Below, in pieces: positions 11,011 to 21,700 of a DNA stretch of 64,000 bases. How positions within the stretch are numbered: the stretch's first letter is position 1; the number at the start of each line of letters is the position of its first letter. The stretch covers positions 134,407,753 through 134,471,752 of the forward strand of contig CM035439.1 of NCBI GenBank assembly GCA_020310875.1, given 5' to 3'. Source of the DNA: Ceratopteris richardii (Eukaryota > Streptophyta > Polypodiopsida > Polypodiales > Pteridaceae). The translations under genes were made by a program, and so were the position numbers. Below the pieces are notes generated by a model that was given only the letters and a program-made list of their open reading frames with translations, did no database searches and had not been told where the DNA came from.

Positions 11011-12083
11011 TGTAACGGAAATCTTTGTAAGACACACGCGAAAGGTAGTTACGTGCATATTTGTAAATCTTATATAAAGCAATGAAAAGAAGTGCTCGAG
11101 AGCGCGGGGATTTTGGCCTATTTTCGTGTTACACCAGACTGTTCGTCTGGTTGTCTGTCTGAATGTTGCGGCAGTGTGTGTTGTTTAGTTTTTGAATACT
11201 CTGAGACGTTGTGTGTATCTGTGTTGTTCTTTCTTGATTGAGTTGCGCAGTGAACCTTAAATATATCCTGTAACTCATCGGATCATTGCCCGAGAAGGGT
11301 GGCTTTCGGATCAATTCTGAGTAACGCTAGATTGTTCGTCTGGTTGAGTATCTGAGTGTTGCTGTAGTGTGTCTTGTCTAAGCTCTGCGTATTCTGTTGT
11401 ACTCTGTGTTATCATCTATCAATCTCGGTTACATTGTGAATTTAGTTCCATTCAGTAAGTCGTTGGATCGTTGTCTGAAGGATTATTGTGGATCGTTGTG
11501 ACGAATTGTTCTGTTAGATGTACGATGTAGTGTTCCTCTCCTTGCTGAACTGCTAAGTACTGATAAGTCTGTGTGAATGTAGTAATCTTTCTCGACGAAC
11601 GTTGTGCAGAAGTAGCGCTGTTCTCGCTCTGCACTGGTACGGTGAGAATTGCCTATAGTTAAGGGTGATTCCAGTGTGTGTTAGTCTTCAGAACTGTAGG
11701 CTGAAACCAGAAGTACCTTCTGTGATCCGGTCGCTTGACTGTGAGCGCTGTCTTGGTGAAGGCTGGACTACTATACTCTTACAGTAGCATATTAGTATGA
11801 AGTAATTCGGTACCAAGGTACAGATAAGTCTGGTACATTCTAGTTGTTACTGGTAGCTGAGCTAAGACTGTGATGACACTGTCTAAGGATAGTAAATTCA
11901 GATAGACTGTCAATAGCATTTTATTGCTGCAACTGAATCAGTTATTTTGGGAACTAAGTACAGAGCCTCTGTCTAACAGACCCTCCCAAGAACCCACGAT
12001 TCGGTTGACACGTGCTGACAGTTAGAACAACGCAGTAATTCAGCACTGGCCTTAACATTGGCCGTTTTGGCCCGCAGTTAACA
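11011..12083 (+). repeat. Element A 3' LTR (1073 bp)
   Basis: Begins TGTAACGG after a short purine tract (GAGTGGGACAGG, near 10999-11010) and ends GTTAACA at 12083, giving approximate terminal inverted repeats. The end is independently fixed because coding homology to element C stops exactly at 12084. Inside are two diverged copies of a segment about 190 bp apart (near 11127 and 11320, both with TGTTCGTCTGGTTG). The 5' LTR is not in the window, so LTR identity cannot be tested. The start is less certain than the end. Confidence 0.72.
11071..11079 (+). promoter_or_regulatory. TATA box in element A LTR
   Basis: TATATAAAG about 60 bp after the proposed LTR start. If it is the core promoter, the U3 region is unusually short and R-U5 long. 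That is also a reason for caution about the LTR start. Confidence 0.45.
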
Positions 12084-12475
12084 GAGGGCACCAGGAATGT
12101 GCCTGACTGATCTCGATCGCCTATCACCTTAAGAGTTGAAATCAAGTAGTAGCATCTAAGGAAATCTGGTCTAGGCAGAGATGCACTAAAATAATCCTGC
12201 AATCGCGCTTTCTGCCAAATATCTTGAAGAGGTGCTACATTTTGTAATGCTTCAAACTCTCTTGAGAAGAACTGAAATGTCCACCACACTCCTCCAAATT
12301 CCAACTTGGATTCCCACATATGGTCTGCATCCCCCAAGTCTCCTTGCATTTCATTGAACCAATGAGAATGTCCCTTTACTCTTTCTGTTAGGCCACTTGG
12401 TGGATCCGAGATGGGGTTTCGTCTCACATTTAGAAACTCCTCAGGCCTAGCCGTTAGTGGAACCTCCACAGGCAT
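12084..12475 (-). pseudogene. Element C aORF, N-terminal fragment
   Basis: About 130 codons matching the N-terminal domain of the B and D aORFs: SHWFNEMQGDLG, the MWES motif, FFSREFEALQN, the IW..A.L.DYFSA segment, LPRPDFLRCYYLISTL and GTFLVPS. The homology ends at 12084, where the LTR of element A begins. The frame stays open another 130 bp into the LTR by chance, giving a chimeric end. The present ATG (12475) lies inside the family domain, and the usual first 25 or so residues are missing. The remaining two thirds of the gene should lie left of element A, outside the window. Confidence 0.88.
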
Positions 12476-12757
12476 GGTATCTCAATCCATTTGAGTACTA
12501 GTGCCTACCTGGGAGTGTCTAGAAATGGTATGTCTAGAGTGTTGCCTAGGGAACTCCTTCGTTTTAGTCATTGACAGTGTGGCTCGCTTTATGCCTTTTT
12601 GAGAACCTGTCTTTGGAGCCGTGGTTTTTTCCCCCTTGTGTAGCTAGATCTGCTTCATGCCAGCCTGCCCCTTTAGAATCTTCTCTGGAACAGATGGGAA
12701 CTCCTCATTGACTTCTGTACCTTCGGCAAGAGTGACAATCCTCTGCACCGTAGAACT
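12476..12757 (-). other. Element C remnant of polyprotein tail and gene spacer
   Basis: About 280 bp separate the second-protease frame from the aORF fragment. In D the same interval, holding the W-x-P-K tail and the spacer, is about 900 bp. Pieces near 12640-12720 still resemble the D tail, but most W-x-P-K motifs are gone, so an internal deletion has occurred. No open frame of note. Confidence 0.6.
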
Positions 12758-13460
12758 TCAGACAAGAACAACATTGTTATCTTCATGTGGGTTCCTGGAG
12801 GGACCAAGAGTTGGTGCCTTTTCTAATGGTCTGAGTGATTGATTTTCTAACTCAATCGTGAGGCGGTTTTGGCCTACCCAAGCCTGAAGAAGTCCACTTC
12901 TTAGGTTGAGGTTGACTGCGTGTTCATAGATCCAGTCTTGGACCAAGACAAGAGGTTCGGTAAGATCCTCGTCTTCACATACTAGCACTTTTGCTGACGT
13001 TTGGACCTCTTGAATGTAGAGGGGAAGCTCCACCTCTCCCATGCAAGGGGTTTCAACACCTCTTAATCCTATCAGATATGCTTCTACGGGTTTTACCTCC
13101 AATTGCAATTCTTGGCAGCAAGAAAGTTGCACTGCACTAGTGGCCGCACCTGAGTCGATTAAAGCTCTCACGGACCTTGCACTCTCTCCTTGTCCTACTT
13201 CTAGGGTCACAAAAGGTCGTCGATCAACTATCCTATGGGACCCTTCACCTGAAGCCTCACGCATGGCCATGTGATAACCTAGAGCTTCTTGAGCATCAGG
13301 CATGGACTGACCTCTACCTTGTCTTCTCAATTTCATTCACCGGATGCATTCTAAAGCTTCTGCCTGTGCTTCTTCTCGAATTCGCTTTTCCTCTTCCTTC
13401 CGTTTCTTTACAGTATTGAGTCGATTTAGCATCTCTTCCATTAGGGGTTCTTGAGTAACT
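12758..13460 (-). pseudogene. Element C second retropepsin-like domain (PR2) and charged helix
   Basis: The frame from 13336 to 12758 carries the domain found after integrase in B, D and E: DRRPFVTLEVGQ, then ALIDSGAATSAV with an intact DSG triad, AYLIGLRGVETP, GEVELPLYI, and LVQDWIY where the others have LGQDWIY. The upstream part (to 13460) encodes the Arg/Glu-rich helix linking integrase to PR2. The frame changes within the duplicated block at 13461-13702. Useful mainly as independent evidence that PR2 is a family feature. Confidence 0.88.
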
Positions 13461-13702
13461 GCTTATGTAACTTGGTAGGATGTCACCTTCTAGAGTGGCT
13501 AGTTGTACTGCTCCACTTGTGGAGATCCTATTGATTATCACTGGTCCATAGCCTCTCTTCTCTAATTTCCCTGCATGTTGCTTATGTAACTTGGTAGGAT
13601 GTCACCTTCTAGAGTGGCTAGTTGTACTGCTCCACTTGTGGAGATCCTATTGATTATCACTGGTCCATAGCCTCTCTTCTCTAATTTCCCTGCATGTTGC
13701 TT
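13461..13702. repeat. 119-bp tandem duplication in element C
   Basis: A block starting GCTTATGTAACTTGG at 13461 is repeated at 13580, with near-identical copies (period 119 bp, just over two copies). It covers the integrase C-terminal coding segment. Because 119 is not a multiple of three it shifts the reading frame. B, D and E have one copy, so the duplication is private to C and recent. Confidence 0.93.
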
Positions 13703-15315
13703 CAAGGTGTAGACTAGGACTAGGTCTCCTGCTTTCAAGCCTTTATCCTTCACATGTGCATCGAAATATGCTTTTTGCCTCTTCTTGGCTGCATAAATTC
13801 CTATTGCAGCTCTCAATCGTGTCTCACCTAAGCGTTCAAGATCGAAGATTCTAGATGAGAGCTCATGGCCTCTCCACTTGTGCTCCTGGGCTACTCTTAA
13901 TGTAGGTATCAGAAAATCCAATGGCAGCACTGCATTTTGGCCGAACACCATCTGAAAGGGTGTGGCTTGGAGTACCGTTTTATAGGCAACTCGGTATGCC
14001 CAAACAGCATGGTGTACCTGTTTGTCCCAATCAGAGTGTTTATTATTAACTAATTTTTTCAATACATTGCATATAATCTTATTTGTGCTCTCAGCCTGGC
14101 CATTAGCTTGTGGATGATAGGGGGCATACTTCTTATGTATCACTAAGAATTCTTGAAAAAGGTTTTCTATGACTTCATTCAAGAAGTGCGTGCCTCTATC
14201 ACTCACTAACTCTATTGGCAATCCGTATCTAGTGAGCACATTCTCAAATAAGAACTTTGCTGTCGTTTGAGCATCGTTCTTCGTTGTGGCTTTTACTTCT
14301 ACTCACTTGGTTAAATAGTCTGTGGCCACAATGATGTACTCAGCATGTGAACCCTTGGCAGGGGGATTAATAGGACCAACAAAGTCTATTCCCCTTTTGG
14401 AGAATGCACGTCCACCCATCATAGGTCTCAATGGCATCTCATCTTTTCGTATAGGGTACTGGGTTCGCTGACAAACATCACACCTCTTCACGTAGGTATG
14501 TGCATCCATGTGAAGGGTTGGCCACCAAAGACCTGCAAATAAAATTGCCTTGATCACCCGATCTGGTCCAAAGTGTCCTCCTGCTACACCTTGGTGAGCA
14601 GTCTCCAAGATATTCAAATATTCACCCTCGTGGACACAGAATCTAAGATACCCATCTTTTCCCCTTCTGTATAGATTATCTCCAATGAGAGTATAATCTA
14701 AAGCTTCTTGTTCTAAGCTCCTTTGTCTAGCCAACGTCATATCTTTGGGAAAGATTTTTGTCCTAAAAAAGGCTACTAAGGATTCACTTAAATCTGGTAG
14801 TAAAGCCACTCGATATAAAGAGTAGCATGTTCCACTGGTGGTTTAGTGCGGAAGATTGGGCATTCCTTGCACATTCTATGGACATCAACTTCCATAGTTG
14901 GCCAGTGTACTCCAAGTCTCCTCAATGTCTGTAAGGTTCTTTGTCTCGAGTAGTGTTGCTCTAATGCACCCACATGTGCTAATTGCAACCACTTCGCGTA
15001 TTCGTCCTCTTCCACACAACAGGCTAATACTCCTTGATCCGTATGTTTGTACATACTTCCTGCCATGATATGATACTTTTGGGCCTTTACTAACTCCCTA
15101 TCTGGAGTGTTTACTACTAGGTGTTTAGGCCCATATGTCAGTACTAGCACTAAGTTCTTGGCCCACTGTGGTACAACCTCTAAATTAAACAAGTAAGCAT
15201 CAGGAAGGTCATCTGATACTCCTTGTGGGGCCTCTCCTGATGTGAGCCTAGAGAGATGGTCTGCTCTCAAATGAGTCTTGCCTTTCCTCACCGCTACCTC
15301 AAAGTCATACTCCAT
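13580..15315 (-). pseudogene. Element C RNase H end, twin H2C2 domains and integrase
   Basis: The frame from 15315 starts at the last part of RNase H (MEYDFEVAVRKGKTHLRADH), runs through the first H2C2 zinc domain (CKECPIFRTK, where the last knuckle Cys has become Phe) and shifts frame near 14800. The next frame holds the second H2C2 domain (CDVCQRTQ) and the integrase core start (GIDFVGP). A stop near 14303 replaces Trp in DYLTKW. The core continues to 13580 with SDRGTHF and NGQAESTNK. Clearly non-functional, but colinear with B. Confidence 0.9.
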
Positions 15316-15332
15316 TAGTAAGAGGAACCATC

Positions 15333-16239
15333 TTATTCTCTACATTTATCAAAGATTTGCCTAAGTTCAAGTATATGTGTTTGTCTGATGTTGAAATGAG
15401 CACAGAGATCATCAACATAGACTTCTAAATTCTTCCTCAGGAATTCCTTAAACACATGGCACATCAGCCTTTGAAATGTGGCTGGCACATTGGTAAGCCC
15501 AAATGGCATTACTCGAAAGGCGAATATACCCCACTCTGCGACAAAAGCTGTCTTATGCTGACCTTCTGGTGCAATGGCTACTTGATTGTAACCAGAGAAT
15601 CCATCAAGGAAGCTGTACACTTCCTTACCTGCTACTCTTTCTAGGAGATGTTCAGTGATGGGAAGTGGATAGTTATCTCGAATGGTGGCTGCATTAACCT
15701 TCTTCAAGTTAATGCACACACATAACTTTTCGTTCTTTTTGGGCACAACTACAATGGGTGATACCCATTCAGTGTGCTCAATTTCATAGATAAATCCAGC
15801 TTCCACCAATCTATCTATCTTTTCCTTGATCTTAGTAGCATAATTATCATTATAGGCGTATGGCTTTTGCTTAGAGGGTTTGGCATCTGAGGTCATGGGG
15901 ATAGTGTGTGAGCATATGTCAGGGTCTACACCTTTCAAGTCCTTGTAACTCCAAGCGAATACATCTCTGTATTCTCTCAGCAAAGCTACCAATTCTTGCT
16001 CTTCTTCTTTCGTCAAGTCATGTCCTATGTATGTGCACCTTTCTTCTCCTTCTTCTAAGGTTACAACAATTTTCTTAGTGGTTTCCTTGTTATCGTAGGC
16101 CTCCCCTGCTAGAGCATCCCGTTTAGGCATTCTCACCATGAATCTCCTATCATCTATTTCATACTTCTTAAAATTTTCAGGGACCTCAAACAAAGATTGT
16201 TCCTCTTCTAGTGTGACTTCTTTCGTCTTCCTCTTCTTG
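15333..16239 (-). pseudogene. Element C reverse transcriptase, N-terminal two thirds
   Basis: Open from about 16239 to 15333. Matches B from the acidic linker (SLFEVPENFKKY) through VVPKKN, FLDGFSGYNQ and VMPFGLTN to the catalytic YVDD and on to DKCRE. There the sequence jumps to the end of RNase H: about 613 bp present in B (roughly 24454-25067) are absent, which also shifts the frame. The RT thumb and connection and most of RNase H are therefore lost. Confidence 0.9.
16235..16239 (+). repeat. Target-site duplication of element B, left copy (TCTTG)
   Basis: TCTTG directly before the 5' LTR of B. The same five bases follow the 3' LTR at 33344-33348. Five bases is the normal duplication for plant gypsy integrases, and the site lies in coding sequence of element C. 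Confidence 0.97.
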
Positions 16240-16904
16240 TGTTGAGAGCAGTATGGGCACCCAAGGACTGACTAGACAAGGAAGCCAGGGCACCCAAGGA
16301 TTGACTAGACAAGGAAGCCAACGGAGAGAGTCAGAACAAGGTGAAGGAGTAAGTAGACAAAGCAGTCGACGCAAATCTGGCAGATAGGCCCTTCAATTTT
16401 TCCAAATCTACATCTTTTAACAGTGATTCTTATCACTAACAATCATTGTAAATACCATTTCATATTTTTGTAGCTCCATTTTGTGCAAGCCAAGGAGTCC
16501 TTGAGCTTGAGGAGCCTTAGAAGTACCTACATATCAATTTTCATATTTTTTAGACTCCGTTTAAGCCCTCAAATTGGCCCTGGAACCTAATTTTTAACTA
16601 GGCCGGACACTAGGTCTGGACAGGGCCAAAACCTAGTCAAAAACTATAAAAAGAGCTAGAGAGCTCATTTTTGAGGTTAGATTGTAATTGAAACGAACTT
16701 GTAAGAGCATTTTGAAAGTAATCTAAAAGCTCCATTGATTCTCACTCTTTGTCTTGCCTTGTGTGCGCGTGTGTGTGAATGTGTGTGCATGCTAGTGTGC
16801 TTCTCACTCACGCACTTGTGCTGCCGCTTGCTCGAGGTCTTCATACCATCCTCACGTCTTCCCGGATTGACATTAAAGGAGGTGCTACTCATCATTGAGC
16901 TACA
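16240..16904 (+). repeat. Element B 5' LTR (665 bp)
   Basis: Begins TGTTGAGAGC and ends GAGCTACA, with a constant offset of 16439 bp to the 3' LTR. Two copies of a 33-bp unit lie at 16255-16320. In the 3' LTR the same repeat is translated as the end of the aORF. Confidence 0.97.
16645..16653 (+). promoter_or_regulatory. TATA box in element B 5' LTR
   Basis: TATAAAAAG about 405 bp into the LTR. The same sequence is at 33084-33092 and, on the other strand, in the LTR of D at 38371-38379. Conservation between two diverged LTRs supports its use as the core promoter. Confidence 0.7.
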
Positions 16905-16912
16905 CCAAATTT

Positions 16913-16934
16913 TGGCGCCGTTGCAGGGGATCGA
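16913..16934 (+). other. Element B primer-binding site (tRNA-Asp-like)
   Basis: TGGCGCCGTTGC followed by AGGGGATCGA, 8 bp after the LTR. It complements the 3' end of plant tRNA-Asp(GUC) as I know it, with one mismatch (CAG for CCG). tRNA-Asp priming is typical of the Athila branch of plant gypsy elements. Confidence 0.82.
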
Positions 16935-16954
16935 GCTTTGAGGACGAGCGTGTG

Positions 16955-16963
16955 ATGGTAAGA
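16955..16963 (+). promoter_or_regulatory. Candidate 5' splice site in element B leader
   Basis: ATG|GTAAGA fits the plant donor consensus and lies about 50 bp after the LTR, where retroviral-type donors are expected. It could pair with the acceptor at 28376 to make an aORF mRNA. No expression evidence. Confidence 0.4.
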
Positions 16964-17378
16964 CGTAGAGTTGACGCGTTGGAGTTGTAGGTATTTTCTT
17001 CACTCTCATTGATTTTCTTTTACTTTCTTTACCATCATCATTTCCATCATCATCATCGCGAAAATTTCAGTTTTTTGACTATATCCCCACCTCCACCTCA
17101 TTTCCCTCATTTCACTTGTGAGAGAGAGCGAGAGAGCGAAATTGCATGTGCTGTTTTTGCATGTTTCTTGAGCTATCTTGCAGGTACAGGTCACATCACC
17201 ATCTCCAGCTTCCCGCGCAGGTACGGAACTCGACGAAACTGTCTCGCAGTCGCCGCCTTCTGTCCATCGTGATTGACAGAAATTTTCACTTGTTGGTAAA
17301 TCTGAGTGCACCACAGTGGACTAGAGACCCTGCACACCACCTTTCCACCAAAATTTTTGAAAATCTTGCAAAATTTTA

Positions 17379-17835
17379 GTCCATCGCGATTGACAGCCCT
17401 GTCCATCGCGATTGACAGCTCTGTCCATCGCGATTGACTGCAGTCCATCGCGATCGACTGCCTGTCCATCGCGATTGACTGAACCCCTGTCCATCGCGAC
17501 CGACTGCCTGTCCATCGCGATTGACTGAACCCCCTGTCCATCACGACCGACTGCCTGTCCATCGCGATTGACTCAACCCCCTGTCCATCGCGATTGACTG
17601 CCTGTCCATCGCGATTGACTCAACCCCCTGTCCATCGCGATCGACTGCCTGTCCATCGCGATTGACTGAACCCCTGTCCATCGCGATTGACTGAAGTCTC
17701 TGTCCATCGCGATTGACTGCCTGTCCATCGCGATTGATTGAATTGGGTGTCCATCGCGACCGACTGAACTCTCTGTCCATCGCGATTGACTGAGTGTCCA
17801 TCGCAATTGACAGCCCTATCCATCGCGATTGACAG
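17379..17835 (+). repeat. Tandem array of GTCCATCGCGATTGAC units in element B leader
   Basis: About 20 copies of a 16-bp core (starts near 17381, 17403, 17425 ... 17820). Spacing mostly alternates between 21 and 25-26 bp, so the larger period is about 47 bp. Variable spacers read CTGCCT or CTGAACCCC. The core contains the palindrome ATCGCGAT, and variants change one base (ATCACGAC, ATCGCAAT). One diverged copy lies outside at about 17261. No function can be read off. A Gag-RNA packaging site, a protein-binding array or slippage are all possible. Confidence 0.95.
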
Positions 17836-18713
17836 CCAATTTTAGCCAAATTTTTTAGGGTTTGTTAATTGAAAAGTTGGGCTAATTTTGGGCACAAATA
17901 TTATGCTCTTGAGCACATGGGGAAGCCTTAGGAAAACAACTTGGGGAAAACCTGTTGCACAGTGATCCTTGTTTGAACCCTGTCGTAACCCTAGAACCCT
18001 GAACGGTCACAACTTTTTCATACGAGATCCATTTTTTGAGCTCTAGGGCTTGTTGGAAAGCTCGTAGCATATACTACCCGCATTGATTTTTAGATAATGC
18101 ATTGATTTTTAGATAGGGTATTTTGAAGTTGACCATACCCAGGGGGATCAAAGTCAGGGGTCCTTAGGATTGTTTTCTTGAAAATCACTATGCAAGTTTG
18201 TGTTTGTGCTACATGAATGAAACTAATTGGTTCTGTCTTTGGAATGTAAATTTCAAAGCTAACTTTGAAACTCTTACAGAGCATCGAGAGGCGTTCTAAG
18301 CAAGTGTAAGTGCGAACTTGGGAACACATTTCCTGGGCACTCAAGGGCAACCGAGCAGGAAACAAAAGGTTGGACACTTTTAACCCCCTCTGTCAATTCA
18401 TAGCTTAGGCTAAGAACGACGAGAGGTAGGAGTAAGTCAGAGCGACGATAGGCAGTTATCAAGTTGAAGACTACCTAAAAACTCAAGTTCAAGATAAAAA
18501 TCTAATCTCTGTACTGTCGATAACATAAAGGAAAGAACCTAACGTGGAACGATCAACCTGAAAGTACGAAGAACACTCAAGTATTCCGACGACGTGATAT
18601 CAGACAAGAACTCAAACGTGATAAAATAACTAAAAAGAATCAAGTGACTGATACCAATTGAGCGGCAACGAGGTTGTACTCTGGGCAAAGAATTGGGCTA
18701 CTTAGATAGGCAT

Positions 18714-21700
18714 ATGAACCTTAGATCAGGACGACATTTAGCAAGGGAAAGACAAAGCCTTAGATCTTCAGAGGCTAGTGTCAACCACACTGCTAGGTCC
18801 TGGGCCCAGCAGTTGAGCCACCACTCGAACTACCCTAGCTCTGAGACCAGTGAGTCAGAGATGTCTCAAGGCTTGGACAGACCTACGGGAAGTTCAGGAG
18901 TGCCCTACCTGTACAGGGTAGAAGGCCCTTACAAAACGCAGCTGGAGTACCTTAGGACCAACCGATTAGGTGCTAGCATCTATGAGGACGGCTTAGGAAG
19001 ATCTGTGGTCCAGATTAAAAACCCTGATCAATCCATTGGACTAGAACACCCAGCTGTCAAGTTTGAAAATGGTGCATACCTGGACAAAGAAGGAACTATA
19101 TATGTAGTCACTAGTCACCCTGATAGGACCGATGACTTTGGGAATGTAATCTCAGAAGCAGACTTAGGTGACCTGGAACAAGGGAACATGGGTGCGGAAC
19201 CTAGAACCCCTCGAGGTAAATCAGTTCTCACTAGGATTATCACGCCTGAATGGGTCCCCCAAGACAACAAGAGCATAGAGTTGCTCCTCAATCGAGAAAC
19301 TGATGAAGCCTTTTGGAGGTATAAGTCTAATCAGCCAACAGACATAGGAAATATCATGGTCTATGAGTTTAAGGATCCGGATAGCCCAGGCAGAGTGACC
19401 TACTTAGATCATGCTTCAGAACGGATCTTTGTGGTGACAGAAAATGATAGGCATGCTTACACTTGGAAGGGTGAATTCATTTTCCCCCAACCAAAATCAA
19501 ATGTGTCCTATGGTCACCCTGGGGCTGGAACATCTCGAGCTCATGGTATGCAAAGAGACAGAAGTAGAGATAGACCAGAAGTAAGTTTTGCCAACCCAGT
19601 GGGCAGAGAAAGAACAAGAACAAAGACGAATAGGGTAGAACCTGAGATGCATAGAGCCCACAGGAACCAAAGAAATGTAGATGGATTCCCTCTGCCGAGG
19701 CCTAGAGAGCACACAAGAACTTTGAGACCCACCCAACTAGTTAAGTCCATGAAGAATTACTTTGACGGCACAGGAGATCCCTATGATCATGTGGCGGAGT
19801 TCAAGCAAGTCTTGAGAGCTGAACAAGTGGAAGATCTGTTCACGCAGTACAATGCCTTCGGTCTAACCCTTAGGAACACAGCACTTACATGGTTTCAGCC
19901 ATTAGATGAGCGTCAGTTCAGGAGCATAGACCAACTCCTAGAGGCATTCATTGTAGAGTTCTCTAAGAGCGGCATAAGGCACAATACCTCCTCATTGATT
20001 CACAGCTTCAAACAGACCCCCCAAGAGACTGTCAGATTGGCCGGAAGAAGATTTAGACAATATCTTGAAAGGTGCCCTATTTCGGAACTACCCACATCTG
20101 CTAAACAAGTAGCCTTATTCCTTGATGGATTGCTGAGTACGAAATTGAGATCCTATGTGTATCTGAAGGACCCTAGGACTATAGAAGAGTGTGTACGCAT
20201 GTGCATTGACATTGAAGATAACCTAGGGGAAGAACTAGAGCTTTCCAAAATCTACAAAGATTCAGATAGTGCATCTAGTCACTCTTCCACGCAGTCCACA
20301 TCAATTGAGGAACTTGCCGAAAAAGTAGCTCAGAAATTAGGTGTAACTAGCAAACAAATCCCAAGGTTTGCCCCTGTGAAAAGATGCTATACATGCGGTG
20401 GTGACCATATGGCGAATGTCTGCCCTATTATGGCTCAACCCCAAGTAAACCCTAGTAGCCAGTACTGCACCATAGAACGGAGATACACCAATCACACCGC
20501 ACAAGATTGCCCATACAACAAGCAGGCAGTTAGGCAACCCTATCCGCAGCCCTACCAACAAAGCCGATACCAGAACCAAAATCCACCACCACAATATGCT
20601 AGACCCCAACAAACCTATCAGCAACCATATCAGGCCCAACAGAGACCCCAACCGGTGCTAGCTCAACAGCCTCCAAACCCCGCTAACGTGATTCCAGTAA
20701 AGTATGCTGTGGCAGAAGAAAACCTGAATAGGGCCATAGTACCAGTAACCCCATTGATCTCAGAAAGTGACCCGAGTGACCATAGCTTTGATTCTACACA
20801 TGTCGATAGTCCCCTAGCTTACTACATGCAGTCTCCGGAACATGGTGAGTCCTACTATAGTGAAGAACCAAGTGAACCTAGTTGGGAGTCGGATTACACG
20901 AACGTCATGTATGCAAACCCCAACCCTAGGCCTCAACCTAGGCAGGTACGACCACCCTTTCCTAGAGGACCATGCTACCGATGTCAGGGGGATCACTTCA
21001 TTCGTGATTGTCCCTTACCTCCACCTACACAAAATCAGTCCGTGACGATCCAAGGCTTTTGCCAAGATTGTGGAAAAGAGCATCTCTTACGAGATTGCCC
21101 AAAGAACCCCAATAATATGCCAAAAATCACTCCTATCAATGTGATTGGGTTGGTTGTGGATGCCTCAGGAAGTGTCACTTCCACTGCACCAGTGCAGGTG
21201 GTTACTAGAGCTCAGGCATTGCAGCAAAACCAAGAGGCAAGCCAGGAAAAGGGCCCAGAGGCTAGTGAAACCGAGAGCGTGACAAAGAAAAGGACTAGAG
21301 CATGGAAAGATAGTCGAGAAAGAATGAAAAGACAATGGGCTAAAAAGATGAGTGAGCTTGAGGAAAGCATAAGAGAAACCAAAGCGAGGATAACTGAACT
21401 CACAGCTCCAACTCCCTCTCACATTACCCCGCCTCCACCACTCCCACCTCCATCCAACCCACCACTTTCCCCACCGCCTCATCAAATCCCACCACCCCCT
21501 AGAGTAGGATCAGTCCTAGCTGATCCCACTCCCGAAGACCTTAATATGATGCTGAAAGCTTATCAGGCCAGAATCCAAGAAGGGCCAAACGTAACTGATC
21601 ATGAAAAATGCTACCCTAGAGCCGAGCTAGAGCTTGAACGAACCAAAATTTGTGCCAAAATGGTGGAATTGGCTCAGACCATGTTTGAAGCCAGTCGCCT

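Larger units (their letters stand above)
5698..12083 (+). mobile_element. Gypsy element A, decayed, 5' part beyond the copia insertion
   Basis: Plus-strand Ty3/gypsy element. It contains the protease C-terminal half, RT, RNase H and a shortened integrase (5698-8444), then a separate 3' gene (8799-10940) and a 3' LTR (11011-12083). Gag and the 5' LTR must lie left of the copia element, outside the window. The right edge is sharp: at 12084 the reading frame of element C's 3' gene resumes, so A inserted into C. The two genes carry six in-frame stops but no detected frameshift. A is clearly more distant from B-E than those are from each other. Confidence 0.88.
12084..16239 (-). mobile_element. 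Gypsy element C, left (3') segment
   Basis: Minus-strand element related to B and D. This part holds, from right to left, RT, integrase, the second protease and the first part of the aORF. It is cut on the left by element A (12083/12084) and on the right by element B (16239/16240). Removing B and one copy of TCTTG rejoins the C reading frame between 33344 and 16234 without loss, which proves that 12084-16239 and 33344-38097 are one element. It is decayed by stops, frameshifts, internal deletions and a tandem duplication. Confidence 0.93.
16905..18713 (+). other. Element B untranslated leader (about 1.8 kb)
   Basis: Non-coding stretch between the 5' LTR and the Gag ATG. It holds the primer-binding site (16913-16934), a candidate splice donor (16955-16963), a GA-rich patch near 17120, a tandem array (17379-17835) and a unique part (17840-18713). 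Parts of the unique section match the leader of element C (around CATACGA...TTGGAAAGCTC, near 18021-18063). Short open frames here consist of translated repeats and are not supported as genes. Confidence 0.8.

Noticed and set aside
11954-12083. Extension of the C aORF fragment to 11954
   Set aside because: Homology to the B and D proteins stops at 12084. The remaining codons lie in the LTR of element A and are chance.
16186-16374. Minus-strand open frame across the C/B junction
   Set aside because: It spans an insertion boundary and mirrors the aORF tail encoded in the LTR of B on the other strand.
17379-17835. CRISPR-like array (short repeats with spacers)
   Set aside because: Spacers are near identical and very short, the array lies in the leader of a plant retrotransposon, and no cas gene is present.
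17191-17849. Overlapping minus-strand open frames with repeated Met-Asp-Arg-Gln units
   Set aside because: They are translations of the GTCCATCGCGATTGAC array in several frames, with no start context or family resemblance.
18693-18713. Earlier start of the B polyprotein at 18693
   Set aside because: The codon is TTG. The ATG at 18714 gives MNLRSGR, the same start as in E.
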